Shown piece by piece: positions 43,783 to 52,692 of a DNA stretch of 64,000 bases (position 1 is the stretch's first letter; each line of letters opens with the position of its first letter). The position numbers and the translations under genes are program-made. The notes under the pieces are model-generated. The model worked only from the letters and a program-made list of their open reading frames with translations. It ran no database searches and had not been told where the DNA came from. The DNA comes from Vreelandella zhuhanensis (GTDB lineage: Bacteria; Pseudomonadota; Gammaproteobacteria; Pseudomonadales; Halomonadaceae): contig NZ_WTKP01000002.1 in NCBI RefSeq assembly GCF_009793355.1, positions 310,001 to 374,000 on the forward strand, written 5' to 3'.

Positions 43783-45068
43783 GCGTTAGTATCGCCTCGC
43801 TGCCGGCCATCCTTGTCGAGCGAGTCTTTCTCGAGCGGGTCTTTGGAAAACAAGGCCTCGACGAAATCCCGCGCCGCGAATGGCCGCAGATCATCCAGAC
43901 CTTCGCCGACGCCAATAAAGCGAATCGGCATGTTGAGCTGTTTGGCCAAGGCGAAGATAATCCCGCCCTTGGCGGTACCATCGAGCTTGGTCAGGGTAAT
44001 CCCGGTGACCGGCACCGCTTCATTGAAGGTGCTGGCTTGAGAAATCGCGTTCTGGCCAGTGCCGGCATCCAGCACCAGCATGACTTCATGCGGCGCTTTT
44101 GGATCCAGCTTGCCCATGACGCGATGGACTTTTTTCAACTCTTCCATCAGATGGCCCTTGTTGTGCAACCGGCCAGCAGTATCGGCGATCAATACATCCA
44201 CGCCCCGCGAGGTGGCGGCAGCCACGGCATCGTAGATCACCGAGGCGCTATCCGCCCCGGTATGCTGAGCGATCACCGGTACTTTATTGCGCTCGCCCCA
44301 CACCTTGAGCTGTTCGACGGCGGCGGCACGGAAGGTATCCCCGGCCGCCAGCATGACGCTCTTGCCTTCACGCTGAAAACGCTGGGTCAGCTTACCGATG
44401 GTGGTGGTCTTGCCCACCCCATTGACGCCCACCACCAGAATCACGAAAGGCCCCGGACCTTGCTTGGTAAGTTCAAGCGGTACGGCAACGGGTGCCAACA
44501 TCGCTTCCAGTTCTTCCTGGAGCGCACGATAAAGCGCCTCGGGCTCGTTGAGTTCCTTGCGTGAGACACGCGCAGTCAGGCTATCGATGATATCGCTGGT
44601 CGCCTCGATACCGACATCCGCCATCAGCAGTTGCGTCTCGAGGTCCTCCATCAACTCATCGTCAATCTGCTTCTTGCCCAGAAACAGACCCGCCAGGCCT
44701 TCCGTAAAATTGGCGCGGGTCTTGCCTAGCCCGGACTTGATGCGTGCAAACCAACCCTTCTTTTCCGCTACCGGTTTTTCCTGCAATGCCGGTTTGGCCG
44801 GTTCAGCCTCAGGCGCGGGGGCAGGTTTTATTTCGGGTTCGGGTTCAGGCTCGGGCACCTTTTCCGGCAGCGGCACTTCCACCTTCGCGGGTGGCGATGG
44901 TTCATGCGAGGGCTCAAGAGAGGTCTGCGTCTCCTCGGCAGGCGCTTTTTCCGGCTGTTCACCGGTTTCGTCGCGTTGCTGTTTTACTTCACGCTCTGCT
45001 TGCTGAGCGTTTTCCTTGGACTTGGCGTCCTCGTCCTGCTTCTTCTTGCGCTTGAAAAAACCGAGCAT
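43779..45068 (-). CDS. ftsY: signal recognition particle receptor FtsY
   Basis: Membrane-associated SRP receptor GTPase for co-translational insertion of inner-membrane proteins. The 429 residues have a charged N-terminal A domain with Glu/Lys and a Pro-Glu repeat stretch (about residues 65-95). An N domain follows, then the G domain with GVNGVGKTTTIGKL near 225, DTAGRLHNKGHLMEEL near 307 and TKLDGTAKGG near 375. First gene of ftsY-ftsE-ftsX; divergent from rsmD. Confidence 0.97.
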   Translation of the reverse strand: MLGFFKRKKKQDEDAKSKENAQQAEREVKQQRDETGEQPEKAPAEETQTSLEPSHEPSPPAKVEVPLPEKVPEPEPEPEIKPAPAPEAEPAKPALQEKPVAEKKGWFARIKSGLGKTRANFTEGLAGLFLGKKQIDDELMEDLETQLLMADVGIEATSDIIDSLTARVSRKELNEPEALYRALQEELEAMLAPVAVPLELTKQGPGPFVILVVGVNGVGKTTTIGKLTQRFQREGKSVMLAAGDTFRAAAVEQLKVWGERNKVPVIAQHTGADSASVIYDAVAAATSRGVDVLIADTAGRLHNKGHLMEELKKVHRVMGKLDPKAPHEVMLVLDAGTGQNAISQASTFNEAVPVTGITLTKLDGTAKGGIIFALAKQLNMPIRFIGVGEGLDDLRPFAARDFVEALFSKDPLEKDSLDKDGRQRGDTNA

Positions 45069-45159
45069 CTAGGGAATCCCACTTCAAGGAGTGAACATTT
45101 GCTCCATCCTACCATTGCCCATCGAGACTTTGGACAATCAGACCGCTACAATCCCCGCC

Positions 45160-45783
45160 ATGAGACCAAAACGCTCCCCTTCCAAAAATTCCTCTCGTCC
45201 GTCGCGAGACCCTCGCGCCAGCGCACCCGACAAGAGTGGGAAATTGCGCATCATCGGCGGAAAATTTCGTCGCCGCCAATTACCGGTGCTGGAAAGCCCG
45301 GGGCTGCGCCCCACGCCGGACCGCGTGCGGGAAACACTGTTCAACTGGCTGGCGGCATATGTGGAAGGCGCCCAGGTGCTGGATTTGTTCGCCGGCACCG
45401 GTGCACTGGGTATTGAAGCGCTATCGCGTGGGGCGACAAGCGCCTGTCTGGTGGAGCGCGATTCGAAAGTGGCTGCGCAATTGAGTCATAACCTGGCGCT
45501 GCTTGAAGTGGAGAACGCCTCGGTGATCAGCCGTGATGTGTCGGCATTTCTCACCACACCCCCCAGCACAGCCTTTTCATTGGTATTCCTTGACCCGCCC
45601 TTTCATCAAGCGCTGGTCGAGCCTTGCTGCCAGGCACTGGAAAACGGCTGGCTTACTCCCCAGGCAATGATTTATGTGGAAACCGAGGCCGGCCTGTCAC
45701 CGCCAGTGCCGAATTGCTGGTCACTGCACCGCGAAACCCGAGCGGGAGAAAGCATTGGCCGTCTTTATCAGCGCCTTTTGTAA
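45160..45783 (+). CDS. rsmD: 16S rRNA (guanine(966)-N(2))-methyltransferase
   Basis: SAM-dependent methyltransferase modifying G966 of 16S rRNA. The core begins LRIIGGKFRRRQLPV, then RPTPDRVRETLFNWL, VLDLFAGTGALGIEALSRGA and the catalytic LDPPFH. The frame is open from 45091, but ATG 45160 gives 207 residues with a basic Ser/Arg-rich leader. No clear ribosome site supports either start. Divergent from ftsY, as in E. coli. Confidence 0.94.
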   Translation: MRPKRSPSKNSSRPSRDPRASAPDKSGKLRIIGGKFRRRQLPVLESPGLRPTPDRVRETLFNWLAAYVEGAQVLDLFAGTGALGIEALSRGATSACLVERDSKVAAQLSHNLALLEVENASVISRDVSAFLTTPPSTAFSLVFLDPPFHQALVEPCCQALENGWLTPQAMIYVETEAGLSPPVPNCWSLHRETRAGESIGRLYQRLL

Positions 45784-45903
45784 CATTGGCCAGCTTTTTG
45801 TTCCCTTTATCCTCTTGCCGCGCCACGCCCCCGGCGTTACGCTCGCCGCTGTCAATCATTCGGCGAGCGCTACGCACTTGCCTTGGCCCTTTTGGAGGTA
45901 TCG

Positions 45904-46092
45904 ATGAGTCTGGAACTGTTCAATAAGCTTGAGCAAAAAGTCACTAACGCTGTAGAAGCGTTGGAAATGATGAAAATGGAAAATGACGAGCTGCGTGATG
46001 AAAACACCAAGCTCAAGCAGGAACGTGAAGAATGGGAACAGCGCCTGAGTGCCTTGCTGGGCAAGTTCGATAGCATCGACGACCAGAGCTAG
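45904..46092 (+). CDS. zapB: cell division protein ZapB-like
   Basis: A 62-residue, entirely coiled-coil acidic protein starting MSLELFNKLEQKVTNAVEAL and continuing with heptads through LRDENTKLKQEREEWEQRL. Known ZapB stabilises the Z-ring through ZapA and MatP. GGAGG lies five bases before ATG 45904. The 120-base gap after rsmD contains an 8-bp inverted repeat without a T run. The assignment rests on size, composition and coiled-coil character. Confidence 0.78.
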   Translation: MSLELFNKLEQKVTNAVEALEMMKMENDELRDENTKLKQEREEWEQRLSALLGKFDSIDDQS

Positions 46093-46100
46093 GCCCCGAG

Positions 46101-46559
46101 CTAGAGTAAGTTTGGCGCCATAGGCAAAAGCACCCGCGACATCAATAAGGCATCCTCGCGCCCGGAGCGGCTTGAGTAGTAGCCCTTGCGTCGCCCGTCA
46201 AGCTGAAAGCCACAGCGGTGGTAGAGCGTGACAGCCGCTGTGTTGCCGGCCCGGACTTCAAGCAACAGCCGCTCGCTTTGCCACGCCTCCGCGATACTGG
46301 CTACCTCTTCCAGCAAGCCTTGCCCCAGCCCTTTGCGCCGATGAAGCGGCGAGACACCCAGCGCCTGAAGCTCGGCATCGAACGGCAGACGCGCCAGCAA
46401 GGCGTAACCGCCCAGCTGAGCGCCTTGCCAAACGCCGATCAGCCGGCAGTCAGCGTCGGCCAGTGCCGTGGCCAGCTGATTGGCGCTTGCGCCACTGCCG
46501 GCCTCGGCCTCGAGGGCTAGCAACGCCTCCAGGTGTTCGGATGAGAGTTCAATGATCAT
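46101..46559 (-). CDS. rimI: ribosomal protein S18-alanine N-acetyltransferase
   Basis: GNAT acetyltransferase that modifies the N-terminus of ribosomal protein S18. The 152 residues contain the acetyl-CoA loop VSPLHRRKGLGQGLLEEV near residue 70, LLLEVRAGNTAAVTLYHRCG near 98 and GRRKGYY. ATG 46559 overlaps the end of the upstream gene by 11 bases. In E. coli rimI follows holD, which supports the assignment of that neighbour. Confidence 0.93.
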   Translation of the reverse strand: MIIELSSEHLEALLALEAEAGSGASANQLATALADADCRLIGVWQGAQLGGYALLARLPFDAELQALGVSPLHRRKGLGQGLLEEVASIAEAWQSERLLLEVRAGNTAAVTLYHRCGFQLDGRRKGYYSSRSGREDALLMSRVLLPMAPNLL

Positions 46560-47451
46560 CCGACTTTTCCCGTGCCGCCTCTTCCCGCGCGTCATCCTCT
46601 TTGGCTGCCAGCTGTCGCCAGCGGGTACCAAGTTCGACCAGCTCAGGCCACAAGGCTCGCTTGGCCCCGGCACTTTCAAGTAGCTGTAAAAGGCTCGGCG
46701 CCTGCCACACGGGTAAACCTAACGCCTGGCTTTGCACCTGCCCCTGGGCGCTGCTAGCGATATCCAGCACTTCTGCCAAGGTGGCGTGTGTTTCATCGTC
46801 TGATGACGACCCACTCCACCACAACACTTGGTTCAATGACCAACCATGGCGCGCGGCGCAACCGGCGATATAAGCCTCCAAGCCCTCACGGGCTTCTTCC
46901 AGGGGGTCATCCGCAGGCAGTCCTTCCACCATCGGCCAGTAAAAGGTTTCGATGACCAGCGGCGTGGCTAGCTGAATCCCCGCCGCCTTCAGCATGGCGC
47001 TCAGCAGGCGCTGCTCTTCCGTGCTTATCTCACCCGACTGAAGGCTCAGCCAGCGCCCCTCCAGGCAGATCAACGACAGCTGAAAGCGCAGCGGCTGGGC
47101 CGGGTCTTGCACGGCTTTCACGCTATCAGCGGCGGGCACTTGTTCCAAGACCGGCGGCTTCTCGCCAGTGGGTGCGCCGGCATCTCCCAGCAACGCCCGC
47201 ACGTCCCCCAGCTTTACGGGGTTGTCCGTTTTCTTCTGGACAGATGCTTGCTCTTCCTGGCGACTAGAGGCCGTTTGCTGCGCTTCATCGAGCAGAGCAT
47301 GCAGCTTGGCGCTGGCGTGCTGCGTCTCGAGCTCGGGCGCTTCCCACTCACAGGCGGGAGTGGGCCGGGCATTGGGCAGGCGGTAACGACTGGCCCAGGC
47401 GGTAATGCCCATGGCCTGAAGGTATTGCAGACGTTGGACGTCGCCGGTCAC
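46549..47451 (-). CDS. holD: enlarged DNA polymerase III psi subunit candidate
   Basis: Proposed psi subunit, which joins chi to the clamp loader. The GTG at 47451 overlaps the bolA stop (GTGA) and gives 300 residues, over twice E. coli psi (137). Residues 8-19 read LQYLQAMGITAW against LQQLGITQW near the same place in E. coli psi. The C-terminal SAGAKRALWPELVEL resembles the TARAALWQQI end of psi. Between lie an uncharged-to-acidic linker (about 35-110) and a middle domain. The gene directly precedes rimI, as holD does in E. coli. I recall that pseudomonads carry a 'cryptic', larger psi; this seems the same kind. Start, identity and chi binding are inferred. Confidence 0.72.
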   Translation of the reverse strand: MTGDVQRLQYLQAMGITAWASRYRLPNARPTPACEWEAPELETQHASAKLHALLDEAQQTASSRQEEQASVQKKTDNPVKLGDVRALLGDAGAPTGEKPPVLEQVPAADSVKAVQDPAQPLRFQLSLICLEGRWLSLQSGEISTEEQRLLSAMLKAAGIQLATPLVIETFYWPMVEGLPADDPLEEAREGLEAYIAGCAARHGWSLNQVLWWSGSSSDDETHATLAEVLDIASSAQGQVQSQALGLPVWQAPSLLQLLESAGAKRALWPELVELGTRWRQLAAKEDDAREEAAREKSDDH

Positions 47452-47756
47452 TGCCCGCCGCCACGACAATCAGGGGAAGCCGGACGCTCGCCCCCACGCG
47501 CCTGCCATTCCAGCGGGGTATAGAGATGCAAGGCCAGGGCGTGCACCGGGCCGGAAAGCTCATCGGCGAGCAAGGCGTACAGCTGCTGATGGCGCTTGAC
47601 TGGCATCATGCCCTCAAAGCGCTCGCTCACCAAGGTGACCTTGAAGTGCGTTTCAGAATTTTCCGGAACGTTATGCCGATAGCTTTCGTTTTCAACCTGA
47701 ACATACTCCGGCGCCAGCGCCTGGAGTTTTTCTTCAATCAGTGCCTGCCACTTCAT
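47448..47756 (-). CDS. bolA: BolA family protein
   Basis: BolA-type protein; homologues bind monothiol glutaredoxins with a 2Fe-2S cluster and also act as morphogene regulators. The 102 residues align well with E. coli BolA: ESYRHNVPENSETHFKV near 24, LVSERFEGMMPVKRHQ, VHALALHLYTPLEW and a C-terminal SPDCRGGGQ. The stop overlaps the start of the HolD candidate, implying a bolA-holD-rimI transcript. Confidence 0.94.
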   Translation of the reverse strand: MKWQALIEEKLQALAPEYVQVENESYRHNVPENSETHFKVTLVSERFEGMMPVKRHQQLYALLADELSGPVHALALHLYTPLEWQARGGERPASPDCRGGGQ

Positions 47757-47795
47757 GCCACTTCTCCTATAAAACCAAACCTCAATTATACGCTT

Positions 47796-49199
47796 TTAGT
47801 CAGGACGCGACGATGCCTGACGTTCCAGCATGGCACGCCTGGCCAGGGGCATTCGGGCAAGGCTTGTTCCCAAGGCCAGCAAGGTGGTAAAGGCGCCCAA
47901 CCAGAGAGTGGCTTGCACCGGTGACCCTGCCGCCAACGCCGCCCCCACCAATGCCACACCCAACGACTGCCCCACCGTACGGGTGGTGCTCATCACGCCG
48001 GACACATTGGCACTGCGCTCCGCCGGTAGGCTGGCCATCATTTCGCGATTGTTGGGCGGCTGGAAAAGACCGAAACCCACGCCACACAGGGCCATCCGCC
48101 ATAACCCTCCCAGCACGCCGGTGGTTTCATCCACCAACGCCAAGGCGACAAACCCCGCGATCAGCAGCAGCAGTCCTGTGCTCGACAACACGCTGGGATT
48201 GATACGGTCCGCCAGACGTCCGGCAATCGGCCCGACCAGCATGGTGGCCAGCGGCCAGGGTGTGAACAACCAGGCGGTCTGCAGGGGTGAAAACCCCAAT
48301 TCCTGTTGATACAGGAACGACAGCGCAACGAAGGCCAACCCTTGACCGACGAAGGCCAGCCCCGAGGTGGAGACCGCCAGGGTGAAGCGGCGCTCGCGAA
48401 ACACCATCAACGGCAACAGGGGGAAAGGTGCTCGTTTCTGACGCACCACAAACCCCACCCCGGCGGTTAACGACAGCATCGCCCAGCCGCCACTCTGCCA
48501 GGGGAGTGCGGTATGCCCCAAGGCATCCATGGCCAGAAAGAAGCTTGCCAACATGCTGATCGACAGCATGGCGCCGAGGAAGTCGAAACTTCCCTGGCGC
48601 GGCGTTTCGCGCGGCAAGGCGCGAAAGCCGAAGAACAGGGCGCAGGTGCCCAGAGGCACATTCAAGGCAAATAGCCACGGCCAATCGGCGAAGGAGAGAA
48701 TCACTCCGCTCAGGGTGGGTCCCGCCGCGTAGCCTCCGGCCACCACCAGGGCGCTCAGGCCCAGGGCGCTACCCAATAGCCGCGAAGGAAAGATCGAGCG
48801 ATAGATCGACGGCCCAATAGAAAGGGTCGCGGCGGCCCCCAAACCTTGCAGGGCGCGAAACACCAGCAGTGTTTCCAAGCTAGTCGAAAAGGCACTGCCG
48901 ATGGAGGCCAGCACGAACAACCCGATGCCGAATAGGTACAGGCGGCGCCGCGTGACCAACTCACTGATCGCGGCAAACACCAGCAGGAAAGCGGCGCACG
49001 TCACCTGAAAAAGGTTGGTTACCCACACCACTCGGGAGGCGGAAACATTCAGGTCCTGCGCAATGGAAGGCAGCGCCAGGTTGATCATGGTGGTGTCGAC
49101 CACCGCCATCAAGGTGCCGGTGATCAACGCCAATACCGCCAAGGCCCGTTCATGTCCGGGCAGGCCATCATCACCGGGGCGGGTTTCAAACAATCGCAT
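47796..49199 (-). CDS. MFS transporter, DHA2-like drug exporter
   Basis: Major facilitator superfamily permease of 467 residues with about 14 hydrophobic segments. Early motif D region MAVVDTTMINLALPSIAQDL and the antiporter motif near GYAAGPTLSGVILSFADWPW point to a proton-coupled drug or metabolite exporter (DHA2, EmrB/QacA-like). Substrate unknown. No adaptor or outer-membrane partner is adjacent, and no regulator gene sits beside it. It is preceded by a terminator that closes the neighbouring minus-strand gene, so it likely has its own promoter. Confidence 0.88.
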   Translation of the reverse strand: MRLFETRPGDDGLPGHERALAVLALITGTLMAVVDTTMINLALPSIAQDLNVSASRVVWVTNLFQVTCAAFLLVFAAISELVTRRRLYLFGIGLFVLASIGSAFSTSLETLLVFRALQGLGAAATLSIGPSIYRSIFPSRLLGSALGLSALVVAGGYAAGPTLSGVILSFADWPWLFALNVPLGTCALFFGFRALPRETPRQGSFDFLGAMLSISMLASFFLAMDALGHTALPWQSGGWAMLSLTAGVGFVVRQKRAPFPLLPLMVFRERRFTLAVSTSGLAFVGQGLAFVALSFLYQQELGFSPLQTAWLFTPWPLATMLVGPIAGRLADRINPSVLSSTGLLLLIAGFVALALVDETTGVLGGLWRMALCGVGFGLFQPPNNREMMASLPAERSANVSGVMSTTRTVGQSLGVALVGAALAAGSPVQATLWLGAFTTLLALGTSLARMPLARRAMLERQASSRPD

Positions 49200-49221
49200 G
49201 CGGATAGGCTTCGTCTAAAAC

Positions 49222-49247
49222 AAGAAACCGGCCGCAGCCGGTTTCTT
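49222..49247 (-). terminator. intrinsic terminator after the small acidic gene
   Basis: AAGAAACCGGC and GCCGGTTTCTT pair perfectly over 11 bases with a four-base loop. On the minus strand the tail reads TTCTTGTTTT. It ends the transcript from 49656 and insulates the MFS gene. Confidence 0.8.
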
Positions 49248-49275
49248 ATGGTTCATCGAGAGCCGGCGCCTGATG

Positions 49276-49656
49276 CTATTCATTATCCAGCAGCAGCGCA
49301 TCATCCACTTCGGAAATTTCCAGAGCGGTTTCATCATCCAGATCGATGGCCAGATAGCTGTGTTCCACTTGAAGAAAGCGCTGAAACAGCGACCAATCGA
49401 GGCTGTCCGGCCACTGTTCTTCGTCTTCTTCCCAAGCACGCAGCTCGTTTTCCAGGATTTTCGGGTAGCGCTCGCGAACGAAGGTGGCCAGCGCTTCCGG
49501 CGTATCCATCTCGGGAATCAGGTAAATCGTGCTTTCACGCTCGACGTCGTCCAATGTCAGGTCGTCGTCTCCCATGGTGGGTTCGAGCGCATTGATCCAG
49601 TCTACAAAGTCCTGGGTCGGCCTGACGCTCAGGGCGGAGCGGTTAAGCAGTTTCAT
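49276..49656 (-). CDS. conserved hypothetical acidic protein
   Basis: Not a family I can name. ATG 49656 with GGAG upstream gives 126 residues: MKLLNRSALSVRPTQDFVDW, then a strongly acidic body with ESTIYLIPEMDTPEALATF, many Trp and Asp/Glu residues, and a C-terminus EISEVDDALLLDNE. No signal peptide, membrane segment or cysteine is visible. It follows lysS on the same strand by 81 bases and is closed by its own terminator, so it may be the last gene of the prfB-lysS unit. Confidence 0.8.
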   Translation of the reverse strand: MKLLNRSALSVRPTQDFVDWINALEPTMGDDDLTLDDVERESTIYLIPEMDTPEALATFVRERYPKILENELRAWEEDEEQWPDSLDWSLFQRFLQVEHSYLAIDLDDETALEISEVDDALLLDNE

Positions 49657-49737
49657 GGGAACTCTCCTCGCCGTCGAAACGCCGACCATTATGGGCGTTT
49701 GAAGCACTCCTTACCAATTATTCCGCGACTTTCCAGT

Positions 49738-51291
49738 TTATTCCGGCGCTTCGGGACGCATCGCCGGAAACAGCAGCACATCGCGGATCGAGGCGCTGTC
49801 GGTGAACAGCATGACGAGCCGGTCGATGCCGATGCCCTCGCCGGCGGTGGGCGGCATGCCGTACTCCAGCGCGCGGACGTAGTCGGCATCGTAGTACATC
49901 GCCTCGATGTCGCCGGCCTCCTTCTCGGCCACCTGCTCGCGGAAGCGCTCGGCCTGGTCCTCGGCGTCGTTGAGCTCCGAGAAGCCGTTGGCGATCTCGC
50001 GCCCGCCGACGAAGAACTCGAAGCGCTCGGTGACCAAGGGGTTGCTGTCCTTGCGCCGCGCCAGCGGGCTCACCTCGGTGGGGTATTCGGTGATGAAGGT
50101 CGGCTGTTTCAGGCGGTGCTCGACGGTCTTCTCGAAGATCTCGATCTGGATCTTGCCGAGCCCCCAGCCATCCTTGACGTCGATGTCCAGCCGCTCGGCG
50201 ATCTGGCGCGCGGCGGCCTCATCGGCCAGCGCCTCGGCGTGGATGTCGGAATTGTACTCGAGGATGGCGTCGAACACGGTGATGCGCTTCAGCGGGCTGC
50301 CGAAGTCGTATTCGAAGGTCTCGAGCACCTCCCCTTCGCTGTTGCGCACGGTATTGACCACGGTGGTGGTGCCCAGCACCTGCAGGGCCACGCTGCGCAG
50401 CATCTCCTCGGTGAGGTCCATCAGGTCATTGTGGTTCGCATGGGCCTGGTAGAACTCGATCATGGTGAACTCGGGGTTGTGCCGGGTGGAGAGCCCCTCG
50501 TTGCGGAAGTTGCGGTTGATCTCGAAGACCCGTTCGAAGCCGCCCACCACCAGGCGCTTGAGGTAGAGCTCCGGGGCGATGCGCAGGTACATGTCGATGT
50601 CCAGCGCATTGTGGTGGGTAATGAAGGGGCGCGCGGTGGCGCCGCCGGGAATCGGCTGCAGCATGGGAGTTTCCACCTCCATGAAGCCGAGCTCCTCGAA
50701 GAAGCGGCGCATGGCGCTGATCACCCCGGCCCGGGTCTCGAACACCTTTCGCGAGTCGGGATTCATGATCAGATCGACGTAGCGCTGGCGGTAGCGCGCC
50801 TCCATGTCGGTCAGGCCGTGGAACTTATCCGGCAAGGGACGCAGGCTCTTGGTCAGAAGCTGGGCCTCGACCATCATGACGTAAAGATCGCCCTTGCCCG
50901 ATTTATGCACCGGCCCGCGCGCGGCAACAATGTCACCGATGTCCCAGCTCTTGATGTCTTCCAGCATGTCCGCCGGTAGGCCTTTCTTGTCCACGTAAAG
51001 CTGGATCTGTCCGGCCACATCCTGGATCACGATGAAAGGCCCACGCTGGCGCATGATACGTCCGGCGACGGATGCCTTCCGGCCAAGGGTTTCAAGCTCG
51101 GGCTTGTCCTTGTCGCCCAACTCTTCATGTAGCTCGACGGTCAGGCTATCGCGGCGAAAATCGTTGGGAAAGGCACTGGTACCGGTGGCAGCGGCACGCT
51201 CGCGACGCGCGGTCAGCTTGGCCCGGCGCTCGGCGATCAGATGGTTCTCGTCATGCTGCGGACTATTGGAGGAAGCGTCCTGATTGGCCAT
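49738..51291 (-). CDS. lysS: lysyl-tRNA synthetase, class II
   Basis: Charges tRNA-Lys. The 517 residues show an N-terminal OB-fold anticodon domain (about 75-160: [20 protein letters not shown]) and a class II catalytic core with motif 1 ([20 protein letters not shown]), motif 2 ([20 protein letters not shown]) and motif 3 ([11 protein letters not shown]). Roughly the C-terminal two thirds look richer in G+C than the N-terminal third and neighbouring genes. It follows prfB, as in E. coli. Confidence 0.97.
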   Translation of the reverse strand: MANQDASSNSPQHDENHLIAERRAKLTARRERAAATGTSAFPNDFRRDSLTVELHEELGDKDKPELETLGRKASVAGRIMRQRGPFIVIQDVAGQIQLYVDKKGLPADMLEDIKSWDIGDIVAARGPVHKSGKGDLYVMMVEAQLLTKSLRPLPDKFHGLTDMEARYRQRYVDLIMNPDSRKVFETRAGVISAMRRFFEELGFMEVETPMLQPIPGGATARPFITHHNALDIDMYLRIAPELYLKRLVVGGFERVFEINRNFRNEGLSTRHNPEFTMIEFYQAHANHNDLMDLTEEMLRSVALQVLGTTTVVNTVRNSEGEVLETFEYDFGSPLKRITVFDAILEYNSDIHAEALADEAAARQIAERLDIDVKDGWGLGKIQIEIFEKTVEHRLKQPTFITEYPTEVSPLARRKDSNPLVTERFEFFVGGREIANGFSELNDAEDQAERFREQVAEKEAGDIEAMYYDADYVRALEYGMPPTAGEGIGIDRLVMLFTDSASIRDVLLFPAMRPEAPE

Positions 51292-51342
51292 GTCATACCC
51301 TATCGGAAAAATTACATACCCGGGCTCGGGAAGAACTTAAAT

Positions 51343-51396
51343 AATCAAAAGTGCTTATATAATTAAAAGTACTTGGAAAATTAAGAGTGTTTAGAA
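51343..51396. repeat. three 18-bp AT-rich tandem repeats between prfB and lysS
   Basis: The gap contains three adjacent 18-base units: AATCAAAAGTGCTTATAT, AATTAAAAGTACTTGGAA and AATTAAGAGTGTTTAGAA. They share AATtAAaAGTgcTTagaa and are far richer in A+T than the surroundings. Function unknown; they could serve as a promoter-proximal or DNA-bending element for lysS on the minus strand. Confidence 0.7.
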
Positions 51397-51406
51397 AAAA
51401 AGAAGC

Positions 51407-52505
51407 TCACAAGCCCTGTTTCAGGCTGGCAACGATAAACTGATCCAGGTCGCCGTCGAGCACCTTTTCACAGTTGCTCGATTGCACGCCGGTACGCAGA
51501 TCCTTGATGCGCTGATCGTCCAGCACATAGGAGCGGATCTGGCTGCCCCAGCCGATATCGGCCTTGGCATCTTCGGCTTCCTGCTTGGCGGCATTGCGCT
51601 TTTGCATCTCATGCTCCCACAACTTGGCCTTGAGCTGTTTCATGGCGAAGTCACGGTTGGCATGCTGGCTGCGCTGGCCTTGACAGGCCACCACGATGCC
51701 GCTCGGCTCGTGGGTAATCCGCACCGCAGAATCGGTGGTATTGACGTGCTGACCGCCGGCACCGCTGGAACGATAGGTGTCAACGCGCAAGTCCGAAGGA
51801 TTGATCTCGACCTCGAAGCTGTCATCGATCTCTGGCGACAGAAACACCGAGGCGAACGAGGTATGGCGGCGGCCGCCGGAGTCGAACGGACTCTTGCGGA
51901 CCAGACGATGCACCCCGGTTTCGGTGCGCAGCCAGCCGAAGGCGTAATCGCCCTGGATGTGGATCGAGGCCGACTTTATCCCCGCCACATCACCGGCGGA
52001 CACCTCGGTAATATCAGCCTTGAAGCCGTGGCTTTCGGCCCAGCGCAGGTACATGCGCAGCAGGATGTTGGCCCAATCCTGGGCCTCCGTGCCTCCGGAA
52101 CCCGACTGGATATCCAGATAGGCATTGTTGGCGTCCATCTCACCGGAAAACATGCGCCGAAATTCGAGCTTTTCGAGCGAAGCCGCCAGGCCATCAAGCT
52201 CTTTACGCACTTCTTCTACAGTGCCTTCGTCGTCTTCCATCTCGGCGAGCTCGAGCAGGTCGCGGCCATCGGCCAGTCCTTGGTCCAATTCATCGATGGT
52301 GGCCACGATGGCTTCCAGGGAGGCGCGTTCCTTGCCTAGCTTCTGCGCGTAGGCCGGGTCGTTCCAGATAGCGGGGTCTTCAAGTTCACGGGTGACTTCT
52401 TCTAGCCGATCCTGCTTTTCGGCATAGTCAAAGATACCCCCTAAGAACGTCTGTCCGCTCAGACAGGTCCTTGATGAGGTTATGAATCGGGTTGGTTTCC
52501 AGCAT
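51407..52505 (-). CDS. prfB: peptide chain release factor 2, with programmed +1 frameshift
   Basis: Recognises UGA and UAA stop codons. The gene begins at ATG 52505 ([14 protein letters not shown]) and reads 25 codons to an in-frame TGA at 52430-52428. The slippery context CTTAGGGGGTATCTTTGAC is as in E. coli: a Shine-Dalgarno-like AGGGGG three bases before CTT-TGA. A +1 slip continues at GAC to give 365 residues, the E. coli length. SPF ([11 protein letters not shown]) and GGQ ([16 protein letters not shown]) motifs are present. RF2 thus controls its own synthesis. The downstream frame alone extends to 52549 in a false frame. Confidence 0.97.
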
Positions 52506-52692
52506 GGGTTCGCCCTGATTGAGTGACTGATAACGTTGCGGGGAAGCATTCGCCGCCACAGCGCTTGCTCAGGCCAGGTTCAAGAAAGCCCTGTCTCCAA
52601 GACTTGTCCCCAAGAAAGCAGCGTGGCGTGCGGAAAAGGCAGGCATTGTACCCAAATTGGCGATTACTCGCATCCATTGCCCTACTGCAAAA

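Noticed and set aside
44785-44880. Pro/Glu repeat stretch in ftsY as a separate gene or insertion
   Set aside because: It is in frame within the variable acidic A domain normal for gammaproteobacterial FtsY.
45841-45868. Inverted repeat GCTCGCCG/CGGCGAGC between rsmD and zapB as a terminator
   Set aside because: Twelve-base loop, no T run on either strand; too weak to call.
51343-51396. Tandem repeats before lysS as a CRISPR array
   Set aside because: Units are contiguous, imperfect and without spacers; no cas genes in the window.
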